Source: Fragilariopsis cylindrus CCMP1102 (taxonomy: Eukaryota; Bacillariophyta; Bacillariophyceae; Bacillariales; Bacillariaceae). Taken from it: a stretch of DNA of 64,000 nt. Below are positions 51,850 to 61,919 of the stretch, one piece after another. The stretch is from contig FMBT01000297.1 in NCBI GenBank assembly GCA_900095095.1, positions 248,001-312,000 on the forward strand, given 5' to 3'. A program made the translations under genes and the position numbers. The stretch's first letter is position 1. Each line of letters starts with the position of its first letter. A model generated the notes under the pieces. That model was not told the DNA's origin and ran no database searches. It was given only the letters and a program-made list of their open reading frames with translations.

Positions 51850-53604
51850 ATGTCGGACGATGAATCTTTCGTTGACGTTAGCGTCGCTCAAGACGGTGGT
51901 ATCAAAAAAAAGATCTTAACCGCGGCGCCTGAAGGAGCCTTAGGTCCTCCTCCAAATGGCAACGAAGTCGAAGCCCATTACACGGGTGAGTTTTTTTTTC
52001 TTATCTTATTTTTCATTTCCCCTGTCGTACGATTTCGTCTATCCTTTCAATATTTACTATTTGTATCATTCTCAACCCATAAATATTCACGTATCATTAC
52101 TATTATCATTATACTATTCTTACCATTATTTTACTATTATTATCATTATTATAGGAACATTGGTTTCGGATGGAAGTAAGTTTGATTCGAGTCGTGATCG
52201 TGGCAAACCATTTAAATTTACTCTTGGTATCGGACAAGTCATAAAGGGGTGGGATGAAGGATTTGCTAGTATGAAAGTTGGGGAGAAAGCATTGCTAAGG
52301 TTCGATACGATTACGCATATGGTGAAACTGGTAGTCCACCAACAATCCCAGCAAAGCTGATTTATTCTTCGATGTAGAATTATTAGGATTTAAAGAAAAA
52401 CCAAAACAACGATATGAAATGAATACCGAAGAGCGGATCGTGTATGCTACTAAATTAAAAACGGAAGGTACAGAATTATTTAAAGAAAAAAGATTCGAAG
52501 AAGGTGCAGCAAAGTATGAAGAATCTGCTTTATTCGTTGTTGAGGAAGGTGTTACAGGGAATGATGTTCCGGAAGATGAACGACCGTTGTACGTGTCTTG
52601 TTGGAGTAACGCTGCTATGTGTTATATCAAACTCAAAAGTTGGTCGGATGCAATTCGTGCAACTGAACACGTATTAGAAATTGATTCCGAAAAAGTATCC
52701 AACGTGAAAGCTTTATATCGTAGAGGTGTCGCAAGGACACACCTTGGTATGTACAAGGAAGCTAAAGGTGATTTAATGGATGCGTACAAACTCGATAACA
52801 AAAACAAGGAGGTACGAAAAGCATTGGCACAATTGAAGGAGGAGGTTGTCAAGGCAAAGAATAAAGAAAAGGCTGCATTTGGTGGTATGTTTGGCAAAGT
52901 TAGTATGTACGATGAAAAAAAGGGTCCACCTAAAGTTATGGTTCCGAACGCGAACGGCGACAACCCACACGTTTTTTTCGAAATCAAACACGGTGATGAA
53001 ATTTTGGGTAAAGTCATCATGCAACTATATGCAGATATTACACCAAAGACTGCTGAAAACTTCAGATCCTTGTGTACCGGTGAAAAGGGAGAGGGTGGAA
53101 TGGGTAAACCACTACATTATAAGGGATGTGGATTCCATCGTGTCATTAAAGATTTTATGATCCAAGGCGGTGACTTTACTGCCGGAGATGGAACCGGTGG
53201 AGAATCGATCTATGGTGAAAAGTTTGCCGACGAAAATTTTATTATCAAACACACAAAGGCGGGACAATTATCAATGGCTAATGCCGGTCCTGGTAAGTAT
53301 TGTAATAAGTTGTTGCTTATTTCATTCATGAAGCAGTAGTTTCTTCTTTGAATTTTATTTTTCTCACATTGTATTCATCTTCTCATGTTGTTATATAGGA
53401 ACGAACGGCTCGCAATTTTTCATCACATGCAAGGATACACCTCATCTAGATGGGAAACACGTAGTCTTCGGACATGTCGTCGATGGAATGGATATTATCA
53501 AACAAATCGAAAACTTACCTTGTGGACAAAACGACAAACCTGAAATGGATATCATCGTTGAAGATTGTGGTGAAATGCCTAAGGAGTACAAAGCATCTAA
53601 ATAA
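51850..53604 (+). CDS. FKBP-TPR-cyclophilin dual immunophilin; join(51850..51985,52155..53292,53399..53604)
   Basis: Three exons with phase-1 introns of 169 and 106 bp. The FKBP part has [35 protein letters not shown], and [33 protein letters not shown] region follows ([38 protein letters not shown]), then a cyclophilin with [57 protein letters not shown] and [18 protein letters not shown]. Both are peptidyl-prolyl isomerases; the TPR may bind Hsp90. The same order is known from the Toxoplasma FCBP protein. As given, the FKBP tail has two single-base losses (near 52304-52309 and 52354-52356) between LLRFD and [12 protein letters not shown]. With those two bases the coding length is a multiple of three (493 residues). 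Confidence 0.87.
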
Positions 53605-54670
53605 ATAAGTGTGAATTTTCGCCCAGGACGACAACCATCTTATTATAATAGGAAAAGGGTTTTAGTTGATTAGACATGCTTATTATAAACAATACGCGAT
53701 CGCTCGTATGCCGCCTTCTCGATTTGCTAAATACTATGGCATGCCATACACTACAGTGTATTAGCTGTAAGGACAGAAAAGTTAGTCTTAAGTTTAGAAT
53801 TGATTTGGATATAAAAACGTTGTCCATCACTTAATAGTAGTACCGTAGATTTTTCATTACTATATTATGTATTTAAGCAGGAGCATATACTCTTGATTTA
53901 GTTTTGCTTATTTTTGGATAAGATGGTTTCACTCCTATCCACCATTGTTCATTTGTTGCTAGGTTATTGATCTCCATTTTACAAAACATAATAATGAATT
54001 CATATTTTTGGAGCGGCCTATTTTTTACTTCCTAGCGAAAATATTTTGTGTCCAATCGTAAAAAGTAATATAAAATGCTTTTGGGTTGCTAGAAGTTACA
54101 GTGCGTACAGTTAGTACTAGGTTCTACCGGATGCAGATTTCCAGCCATCCGACATGTTGTGAAGTACCAGTACGTATATAGGACTAACGTCCCATTGGAA
54201 CAAATGCGTGTGTCTGGTACATGGCTCTACCCCTAATAATGGGACGTTAACAAAAACATTTGATATTCAATTTTATTCTATATATATTTCTATAACTGAG
54301 CGATTGATTCGCGGAACCTCCCGGTGCGGTGCTCCTTTCGACGTCTCAAATAATAACCTTATTAATTTCGGTTCACCGTTGAGATTTGAAGATGGGTGAG
54401 TCGTGGATTTGATTTTTCGCTGTATGTGTGACAGTGTGTGTGTGTGTGTGTGTTTGATCGCAGTTTGTGTACAACTAGAACCGTAAAGTCAATTAATTAA
54501 GAGATCCTTTTTTTTGTTCCCTTTTCTGTATCGACATGCGGTTTGTGTGAAAATAATGATGAATACACTTCTATAAAAATGGTTTGTGGTTTTACTTGTG
54601 ATACAACAGTGTACGTCGCACAGTTTACCTCCATAAATATTAACCCATAGTCAACGTTAGATAAGCAACA
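53605..54670. other. Intergenic region with repeat copy A, a hairpin and a (TG)n tract
   Basis: Contains direct repeat copy A (53679-53889), a perfect 12-bp inverted repeat (taacgtcccatt at 54185-54196 with its complement at 54238-54249, 41-bp loop) and a (TG)n microsatellite at 54434-54453. No gene is seen. Confidence 0.6.
53679..53889 (+). repeat. Direct repeat copy A (about 211 bp)
   Basis: Near-identical to 55506-55719 in the same orientation. Shared landmarks are CAATACGCGATCGCTCGTATG, TATGGCATGCCATACACTAC and AAAACGTTGTCCATCACTTA, ending at GGAGCATAT. It lies 75 bp after the immunophilin stop. Confidence 0.93.
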
Positions 54671-55288
54671 ATGGTGGAGTCTATTAAGGAAACTGATCGT
54701 TATACGAACGACGAGCGCCTTCAGCTCACCGTCGGAGGCGCTGCGGTGACGGTTATGACTGCCGGTTTGAACTACGCTCTCTACACAACGGGCTACTACT
54801 CTTTGTACTTAATCTGCTTGCTGCTGGCGGGTCCCAGCATAATGATCATGTCATGTGTGTCAGAATTCAAAGGTAACATTAAAATGCAACATTGTCCGAG
54901 GCAAAGCCAAAGCGTGTGCCCTAGTTGCCAAGAGCAAGGTACCATGGAATGGTACAACGAGAAAGTAGGACAGAATACAGAGCGACAATACCGTGTTGTG
55001 TACACGATTCGTAAAACAACCATTCACTGGCGCAGAATGGTGCATTGTCTTGGTTGTGGTCTCAAAGCCGTCCGAGGAGAGGATGGTAACATAGATATGC
55101 AACAGGCGGCGTCCGATGACCCTGTAGCAAAAGCCCGGGCACATCTCGAGACTTACAATGCGAGAAGAGGCAGAAAAACCTACGAGAAGGTCAACTCAGA
55201 AGGCGACCTTCTGGCTGCAACGGCAAATGACATGGAGTTGACTGAGAAACAATTGTCCTCGACTGCTACTCCCATTGAAATTGTTTAA
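54671..55288 (+). CDS. Two-helix membrane protein with a four-cysteine zinc ribbon, unknown family
   Basis: 205 residues with an ATG start. Two hydrophobic helices (LTVGGAAVTVMTAGLNYALY and YSLYLICLLLAGPSIMIMS) are followed by a probable zinc ribbon with CPSC and, 40 residues later, CLGC. The tail is polar. Codon use is visibly richer in G+C than in flanking genes. The gene sits between two copies of a 212-bp direct repeat, suggesting insertion or segmental duplication. The cysteine pattern recalls LITAF-like or other membrane zinc-ribbon proteins, but the helices precede both Cys pairs instead of lying between them, so no family is assigned. Confidence 0.65.
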   Translation: MVESIKETDRYTNDERLQLTVGGAAVTVMTAGLNYALYTTGYYSLYLICLLLAGPSIMIMSCVSEFKGNIKMQHCPRQSQSVCPSCQEQGTMEWYNEKVGQNTERQYRVVYTIRKTTIHWRRMVHCLGCGLKAVRGEDGNIDMQQAASDDPVAKARAHLETYNARRGRKTYEKVNSEGDLLAATANDMELTEKQLSSTATPIEIV

Positions 55289-55505
55289 ACAAGCACTCTA
55301 TCCCCTATTCTTTCCAAGTAGTCTACAAAAAAGTCTTTGATAGGGTTGGATAGTCTGTAGAGTGTCTATTCCTTCAATGCAATCACAGATCTGTATTCCC
55401 CTTTTTTGGAGAGGTGCCAAAAAAGGGACCAACAATAATGGCGAGTTTGGTTTGATTCATCTTCAATTTTTTAATAATCTTTAGCATATTAATATTACAA
55501 AAATT

Positions 55506-55719
55506 CTTACTATAAACAATACGCGATCGCTCGTATGCCGCCTTCTCGATTTGCTAAATACTATGGCATGCCATACACTACAGTGTATTAGCTGTAAGGA
55601 CAGAAAAGTTAGTTTTAAGTTTAGAATTGATTTATATATAAAAACGTTGTCCATCACTTAGTAGTAGTATCGTAGAATTATCACTACTTATATTATTATG
55701 TATTTAAGCAGGAGCATAT
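55506..55719 (+). repeat. Direct repeat copy B (about 214 bp)
   Basis: The second copy of 53679-53889, 1,827 bp downstream, ending 57 bp from the aldolase stop codon. It differs by scattered substitutions and small indels. Confidence 0.93.
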
Positions 55720-55775
55720 CCACTCGATTTCTTCGAGTAATCTTTTGTCGAGGCTAGCTACAGTTTGCCTCCTTC

Positions 55776-56678
55776 TTATTTCTTCTTGGATGCTTCAAAG
55801 ATAGTGGTAATGGAGCGGCCAATGGTAGTATTGAACTCTTCATCGGTCAACTTGTCGAAAAGTCCTTCGGCTAAGGCACGAGAAAAGCTAGCAATCATAC
55901 CATCTTGCTTCGCGAGAATTATATTGGCTTCGTCTCGAGGATATCCACCCGATAAGGCAACTAAGCGGACGCACTTGTCATGGTCAACGAGATCCTTATA
56001 AAGATTTACCTCGGTGGGAAGACTAAGCTTAAGCATGATACCTTTATTTGCTTTAGTATTCAGTCCTTCAATCAACTTTTCCTTGAGGATAGCTTCAATT
56101 TTAACCTTGTCTGGACTGTTAATATCCACTTCTGGTTCGAGGATTGGAACAAGACCAACGGCAAGGATTTGATTACCTACCTCGAATTGTTGATCAACAA
56201 TTGCCTGGATACCCTCTTCATTGGCCTCCTTAATAACGGATCGCATTTTTGTTCCGAATACACGCTTGGCCTTGGCGCGTTTCAACAAATCGTCGAGGCC
56301 TGGATTGGGTTTCATAAGTTGTACACCATTCTTTAATTCCAGTAATCCCTTATCACATTTTAGGAATGGAACAATATTTCTCTTTTCCCAGAGGAAAGTT
56401 GGTACAGGAATGCCCTCAATTTCACGGTTCATTGTGTTCTCAAAGAGGATAGCACCAAGGATGCGATCTCCATTGAAAGATGGCGATGTGATCATACGAG
56501 TACGAATAGCGTGGATGACGTCGTACATGGATGCTTCACCTTCAACATATGTATCGTCGGAGATACCATATGCACGAATGGTTTTAGGAGTAGATCCACC
56601 CGATTGATCAAGAGCTGCAAGGAATCCATCAACGTTGCTCACACGTTGGAGTTGCTCTTCAAATACTGCATCGACCAT
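55776..56678 (-). CDS. Class I fructose-1,6-bisphosphate aldolase, bacterial type
   Basis: 300 residues with an ATG start and no presequence. Features: NVDGFLAALDQSGGSTPKTIRAYG, SPSFNGDRILGAILFENTMNREIEG, FLWEKRNIVPFLKCDKGL, GTKMRSVIKEANEEGI, LVPILEPEVDI, IMLKLSLPTEVNLY (Schiff-base Lys near residue 220) and RLVALSGGYPRDEAN. It matches the short bacterial class I enzymes (FdaB-like) more than the animal/plant form. The reaction interconverts fructose-1,6-bisphosphate with DHAP and G3P in glycolysis and gluconeogenesis. A diatom cytosolic aldolase of this bacterial-like class is known (Fba4 in Phaeodactylum); identity with it is inferred. Cytosolic location is inferred from the lack of a leader. 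Confidence 0.92.
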   Translation of the reverse strand: MVDAVFEEQLQRVSNVDGFLAALDQSGGSTPKTIRAYGISDDTYVEGEASMYDVIHAIRTRMITSPSFNGDRILGAILFENTMNREIEGIPVPTFLWEKRNIVPFLKCDKGLLELKNGVQLMKPNPGLDDLLKRAKAKRVFGTKMRSVIKEANEEGIQAIVDQQFEVGNQILAVGLVPILEPEVDINSPDKVKIEAILKEKLIEGLNTKANKGIMLKLSLPTEVNLYKDLVDHDKCVRLVALSGGYPRDEANIILAKQDGMIASFSRALAEGLFDKLTDEEFNTTIGRSITTIFEASKKK

Positions 56679-57311
56679 CTTTACAATTTGACTTTTTTCT
56701 TTTATTACCTGTACTTTTAGAAGTTTTCTATTTTTAAGTTATGACCATTCCGAAAAGTAACTGTTGGTTAGGATCTTTTGGCAGTGGAATGGATGGAGGA
56801 TTTTTTCTCTGCTACTGCTGCTACTATCGTGCGCGATGAGAATGAGAATGCAACAATAATGAGAACACTGAAATGAGAACACTAAAATGAGAAGTGTAAC
56901 ATTGAGATGCTGCCGTTGGAAGTATAAGGTTCGTCATTGATTCCTGCCAACAAGATGCTTTGAAAGTGCGTCATAGACTAGCCGACAATTACACATCTAC
57001 AAGCCAGCTGCCGATAGTACGCTACATGTGGTATATGATAATGATTTTAGATTTGCAACTTGTACCAGTAAAAAACTAAAGAGACCGTGTGGGACTAAAC
57101 TGACTGTTTAAGAGTGACCCTTTTGCGCCAACTCTATTAAGCATCCGTTAACATGCTCCGATCAGCCTATGATATTAGATATAATTAGAGGTAACACATA
57201 AAGGAAGCATGCTATAGAAGGAATAAAGTTTATATTCGATATTCATGTCTGTATAGATAGCTTACTACCTTGGTTCTTTTTTGGCGTTGAATTATTCAAA
57301 AAATTGAATAG
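56679..57311. other. Upstream region of the aldolase gene, up to the transposon
   Basis: AT-rich, with short tandem AATGAGAACACT units near 56858-56893. No gene is seen. Confidence 0.4.
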
Positions 57312-57325
57312 TGACACTTTTCAAA
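57312..57325 (+). repeat. Candidate left TIR (14 bp)
   Basis: TGACACTTTTCAAA, reverse-complementary to 62435-62448. Confidence 0.45.
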
Positions 57326-57688
57326 TTGGGCGCGCCACTCCATGCGCGCTTTGAAATGGCTATTAGCCAATCAAAATCCATTAAATAATATTTTTTTCCA
57401 TCTCCATATCCTAACTAACAGCCTATCATCGATAGGCTTTCAAAGGAAATATTCTATTCCACATACTTCATCTCCTATATCAATCAATATTTGAGTAGAT
57501 TCAAAGATGATTGAGTTGTAGAAAGTTACGAAAAATGGTGGAGAACCCACCGGAAGGTCATGGTCTACAGGTATAGCGTTGGTTAGATGTGAAATGGACA
57601 AGAATTGAGGAAGGAAAAGCTGTATTTCCAGTTCTCTTTTTCTTATCATAAAATAAAATCGATTATACAACAACAACAACAATCAATC

Positions 57689-58660
57689 ATGGAGGAATCC
57701 AAAGGACTTAATCAACTAACTGAAGGGTGGGCTTCATGGAGTTATGTCGCTAGTCCTCCACCTTCTGTTGCTTCTGTTCATAAGGATTTTATTCCAGGAC
57801 AAACAACGCCAGAGACAGAAGTGAATGAATCTTTTCATTCTATTTCTTCTCCTCCTATTCCTAACTCCATTGTCTTCAAAGATGATGGCTCTCATTCTTC
57901 GTTGGAAACAGTACCTACACGACTAGATCCCAACCCAGAAGTATGTACTATGGTGGTCAGCATGTTAACTTGTCCTGCACACATGAACATTGAAAACAAC
58001 ATCAACAACAACAAAAAAAGAAAGGCTTTGCTGTTGTTGGATGCTGTTGTACCACATCCGCGTGCGCCTCCATTGATTCGGACTGGCAACCTGTTGTTTC
58101 TACGAGTTGATTTACTCTGTTATCTAGATGAAAAAAGGAAGAGTGACTTCAAAAACTTGAGGGTAACTATTGAAACAAATTATGGAGATTTGCCTTGCAG
58201 AAACTGCAATCGTATGGACTGTAAAGACAAGATCAACATTCGACATGTCATGGCAGTAGCCAAGTTGATGGCGTTCATTCGTCCTGATTCTGTTTATGAT
58301 GGTACTTGGGCTGAAGTGGTGAACCACAAGAGTTTTCGATTACAGTTCCATCAATTCTACTGTTTATTTCTTAATCTTACTATGTCAACCACCCTTCCTT
58401 CCGATTGCTTGGAGAGAGATATGGTTGCTCTATTCCCCTCTCCAAATGATCTACCGGATCACCATCATCTCAAGCAATTGAAAAGTCAACCAACCAAATC
58501 GATGCAAGACAAGCTAAGCGAGCCCATGAGTAAGCATTGGTACTGTGTAGAGGCAGTGGACGTTAGCACTACTGATGCAGAAGAAGCTAAAGAGGCAGCT
58601 GCAGACAAAGCAGAGGAAGCTGCAGAGGCAGCTGCAGATAAAGAAGAGATGAAGAATTAA
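57689..58660 (+). CDS. Second ORF of the transposon, unknown function
   Basis: 323 residues from the first ATG at 57689; the frame extends upstream to a TTG at 57605. The middle region has LLLLDAVVPHPRAPPLIRTGNLLFLRVDLLCYL and a cysteine cluster (LPCRNCNRMDCKDKINIRH, C-x2-C-x4-C-x7-H) that may bind zinc. The C-terminus is an Ala/Glu/Asp/Lys helix (EEAKEAAADKAEEAAEAAADKEE), a likely coiled coil. No family is recognised. The position inside the element, convergent with the transposase, suggests an accessory protein, but a host gene captured between the ends is also possible. Confidence 0.6.
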   Translation: MEESKGLNQLTEGWASWSYVASPPPSVASVHKDFIPGQTTPETEVNESFHSISSPPIPNSIVFKDDGSHSSLETVPTRLDPNPEVCTMVVSMLTCPAHMNIENNINNNKKRKALLLLDAVVPHPRAPPLIRTGNLLFLRVDLLCYLDEKRKSDFKNLRVTIETNYGDLPCRNCNRMDCKDKINIRHVMAVAKLMAFIRPDSVYDGTWAEVVNHKSFRLQFHQFYCLFLNLTMSTTLPSDCLERDMVALFPSPNDLPDHHHLKQLKSQPTKSMQDKLSEPMSKHWYCVEAVDVSTTDAEEAKEAAADKAEEAAEAAADKEEMKN

Positions 58661-58940
58661 GATCATAAAAAGAAAAAAAGAAAACAAAACAAACCAATCA
58701 ACAGTACACACTTATTCTCTGACAGTGTGTGTCGCACCTATAGTATTAAAATATTCTTCATTACAACTACTAAAAAACTGTTAAACTCAAATCATAGTCC
58801 TTCTGGGGTTCTCTTAGCTATAGAGGTGCGACTTTATTTCGTCCGATTGGAATTAGAATATCAACTACATACATACATATATCCTATACTACTACTTATA
58901 ATTTAGATACGTATAACATACTTTTAACACTAGTGTATGT

Positions 58941-61919
58941 TTAAATTGGTGCTACTTTTAGATTCCCTATATTCAATAGTATATTTGCTACATCATTTTC
59001 ACCTTCAGTACCATCCGTAGTTGGTGAAAGTAGTGCCAAAGGGGGTAAATCAGAGTGTACACTAGTCAATATATCGAGTGCACGAGCATTATCATCTTCA
59101 TCATCACGATCACCCTCTCCTTCAACAATATCACTAGTTTCAATATAATTGGTTGGTTTTACTGGTGGTGATGGCTCTTTCATAGTAAAATAAATTCTAT
59201 CCCAGGCTCCTCGTCTTTCTGCAAGAGTTGCTGGTATTTTTGCAGCCTTCTTTGTACACCCAAGTTGTTTATATCTAATCAGATGGACATAATCATCATT
59301 TAACAACCAACGACTTGCTTTTCTTAAACCATTAATTATTTTATTCTTATCAGGACCATTTGGTACACCATACAATATACCACCCTCATCGAATGCAGCA
59401 TAATGATATTTAGATTTCTCCATTGCAGTTTTACCACTAGTATATGTTTTCAAATCACGAATATACTGTTTAGAAGCCTTACCAGCTATTGCAATCATTT
59501 TTGCTTTGTTTTTTGTTGCTACTATTTCAAGTGCAGTCGAACTAGACAATGACCAAATACCGGCCCGTGTCAAACTTCCAGCTGTTAGTCTGTTTCTTGT
59601 CAATTTATCTATAATGGATGTTCGACAAGCATTGTCATTCTGTGAAGCAGTGATCTCATCCATCACTTCTTGGTGGTGTATTTCTCTAGCTTCATCTCGA
59701 TTAACTGAAGTAGTAAGCAGTTGTAGAAAGTGCCGGGAGGTCCCACTTGATACATTCATATCATTCACGTAACTATCATTAGAAATACCAACTGTATCAA
59801 TATCAACAGTATCAACAGCATCCGAGGGCTTTGATTTCAATACATCTGGCATCGACAAACACCCTTTATTCAGTGGATTCCAACCGCGTTGGAGTATTGC
59901 TTTCTTATTTCCTTCCACATTGCCATAACAAAGATGAAATACTTTTTGTAACATGTAAACAGCATGATAGCGTTCAATCTTCAGTTTTCTTCGATGCAGT
60001 TGTTGATTAGCTCTAATTTTTTCTTTTTCCACTCTTTGAAGATTTTTCCAAGCTCCGTTTTGTTCAGAGGAATCCCCAACTTGCCAATAAGCAGTTGCAT
60101 TGGGTAGACCAAGATACAAATTCCACTGATGGTTAGCACCTGGAATTACATCACCAAATTCATCAAGGTTGTTGGCATACTTCATAACTTCCCAATCAAG
60201 CCTTGAACCATGTCCATCTAATAAAGCACAGGGTGGTGGCTCTCCGTCCTTTCTTGGTACATGTTTATCATAATGCTGAAGGACTTCTATTAGAATTTCT
60301 GGAGTGATACCCCCAGAAGCAGACCTCCGGACGATTGTTGGAATAGTTAAACCTTTGAAACAACACACTGGACCACCTGGAAAGACTTTACCAGGTCCTG
60401 TATTCATTTCTAGTAACTCATGTGGGAAAACAGAGTCATTCATTGCTACTTTCAATGCTTCAGTACTGTCGTCACTACTCTTGATATCATTATAGAATGA
60501 GTCGTCGCCAATCCATTCAGCTTCAATATCAAAACCATGGATCTCAGACCATGTAAGATCTGATTCTTTTTCAATAATAACAACAGCCATGACTGGTTCA
60601 CCAGTCAATGCTGTCCACACCATGGTTGTGAAGTGACAATCACTAGTACAAGCTGGTATTTTAGCAGTAACACCCTTAGTAGATACATGTTTTCTGTTTC
60701 CTGCAGACATCTTCTCTTTTGACATATTAGTATTAGTACCACACTCGTCTGCAACTAAAACTAAATCCGGTCTCGTAAACACTATATCGACTAATTCACC
60801 AAATCTATTTATATCATGTTCACCACATTCTTTACCCAAAGTATCGTAGTATTTTGGATGAAGCATTTTTTCTGCATACCCATCTTCTATTAGTAATGCA
60901 TACACATTCTCGTACATCTCAACAAACTTCCTATATGTAACGTGTTCAGTTCGATTGTAGGCTACATTTTGAGCTGTCTTGTATTGTATTTTATGCTTCC
61001 ATCTATTTAAGAATCCAGTGAACCATTTTTCTCCAAGACATGCTCTTGTTGGATAGACTTTGTTTTTTTTGAAGTTATTCTTCCACTTTGGATGATGATT
61101 AACCTTCCATGCAATCACATCTCTCTCAATCTTTGAGTCTTTGATGTGCGAGTTAACCCATCGAATGATTGCTTTTCGATTCATCGTATTGTTACTCTTA
61201 GTTGATAAGTTGATGTACAAAACTATTCTAGGTTCAATTGCTAGCATTGGACTAACTTGTCCAGTGCCTTGTACTTCAATTCTATGTCTCTTCATTCTGC
61301 TGTGAACCATCGACGTCGTTACAGAATATTTAATAGGATCTAAATCGTAAGCTAATTGTACTTCCTTTATATATTCAGCTAATTCAATTCCTATCGGTCG
61401 TTTCATTTTATCAGCCCAAGTTGATGTTATTTCATTCTTCATCTTTGTAAAGAGTTTATGATTGTCACCCTTTAGTTCGTTGGTAGAACCTTTAGGACGT
61501 CCTAGACTACATGGTTCTACATTAGTTGTATCTATAGTGTTAGGTGGGGGTTTGCCAACTTTCTTTTTGTTGTTGTTGTTGTTGCTTTTCTGTTTATTTC
61601 TCTTTTTCATCTTAAGCATATCTAAAGTTAGCCAGATATTACCAAGCTGTACAAACGATTGTCTGATTGAATCAAGTGTTCTAGGAGGTCGTTTCTTTCC
61701 TGGTGGTACTACTTGTTTATCATACTCATCTAAACATGCTACTATTATTTTATTAGCATAAGCTGCAGCCGTAGGATTTGTAAAATGAGGACCTCTCTTT
61801 TTCTTGTTATTTACCTTTTGCTTTGCTTGTTTTGCTGCCGATTCTTTTCCTCTTTTGTTAGTAGTACCAGAACAAGGTAATGAACGTCGTTGTTGTGCTT
61901 TCTTCGCTGATTTAACCAT
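58941..61919 (-). CDS. DDE transposase, pogo/CENP-B-like (DDE_1)
   Basis: 992 residues from the first ATG at 61919; the frame extends to a TTG at 61952. A basic N-terminus includes an AT-hook-like GRPKGST (about 140). A CENP-B/pogo-type helix-turn-helix follows (RKAIIRWVNSHIKD..., RACLGEKWFTGFLNRWKHKI). The catalytic core has LVADECGTNTNM (Asp about 391), CALLDGHGSRLDW (Asp about 568) and WQVGDSSEQNGAWKNL (Asp about 616), a DDD arrangement as in pogo-family enzymes. A long C-terminal region of unknown role ends acidic. It is much longer than typical pogo transposases (about 500 residues). No stop interrupts it, so it may be functional or domesticated. Confidence 0.82.
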   Translation of the reverse strand: MVKSAKKAQQRRSLPCSGTTNKRGKESAAKQAKQKVNNKKKRGPHFTNPTAAAYANKIIVACLDEYDKQVVPPGKKRPPRTLDSIRQSFVQLGNIWLTLDMLKMKKRNKQKSNNNNNKKKVGKPPPNTIDTTNVEPCSLGRPKGSTNELKGDNHKLFTKMKNEITSTWADKMKRPIGIELAEYIKEVQLAYDLDPIKYSVTTSMVHSRMKRHRIEVQGTGQVSPMLAIEPRIVLYINLSTKSNNTMNRKAIIRWVNSHIKDSKIERDVIAWKVNHHPKWKNNFKKNKVYPTRACLGEKWFTGFLNRWKHKIQYKTAQNVAYNRTEHVTYRKFVEMYENVYALLIEDGYAEKMLHPKYYDTLGKECGEHDINRFGELVDIVFTRPDLVLVADECGTNTNMSKEKMSAGNRKHVSTKGVTAKIPACTSDCHFTTMVWTALTGEPVMAVVIIEKESDLTWSEIHGFDIEAEWIGDDSFYNDIKSSDDSTEALKVAMNDSVFPHELLEMNTGPGKVFPGGPVCCFKGLTIPTIVRRSASGGITPEILIEVLQHYDKHVPRKDGEPPPCALLDGHGSRLDWEVMKYANNLDEFGDVIPGANHQWNLYLGLPNATAYWQVGDSSEQNGAWKNLQRVEKEKIRANQQLHRRKLKIERYHAVYMLQKVFHLCYGNVEGNKKAILQRGWNPLNKGCLSMPDVLKSKPSDAVDTVDIDTVGISNDSYVNDMNVSSGTSRHFLQLLTTSVNRDEAREIHHQEVMDEITASQNDNACRTSIIDKLTRNRLTAGSLTRAGIWSLSSSTALEIVATKNKAKMIAIAGKASKQYIRDLKTYTSGKTAMEKSKYHYAAFDEGGILYGVPNGPDKNKIINGLRKASRWLLNDDYVHLIRYKQLGCTKKAAKIPATLAERRGAWDRIYFTMKEPSPPVKPTNYIETSDIVEGEGDRDDEDDNARALDILTSVHSDLPPLALLSPTTDGTEGENDVANILLNIGNLKVAPI

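Noticed and set aside
53690-53705. GCGATCGC as a cyanobacterial HIP1-type octamer, suggesting cyanobacterial DNA
   Set aside because: A single octamer within a repeated 3' flank; the surrounding sequence is AT-rich eukaryotic DNA.
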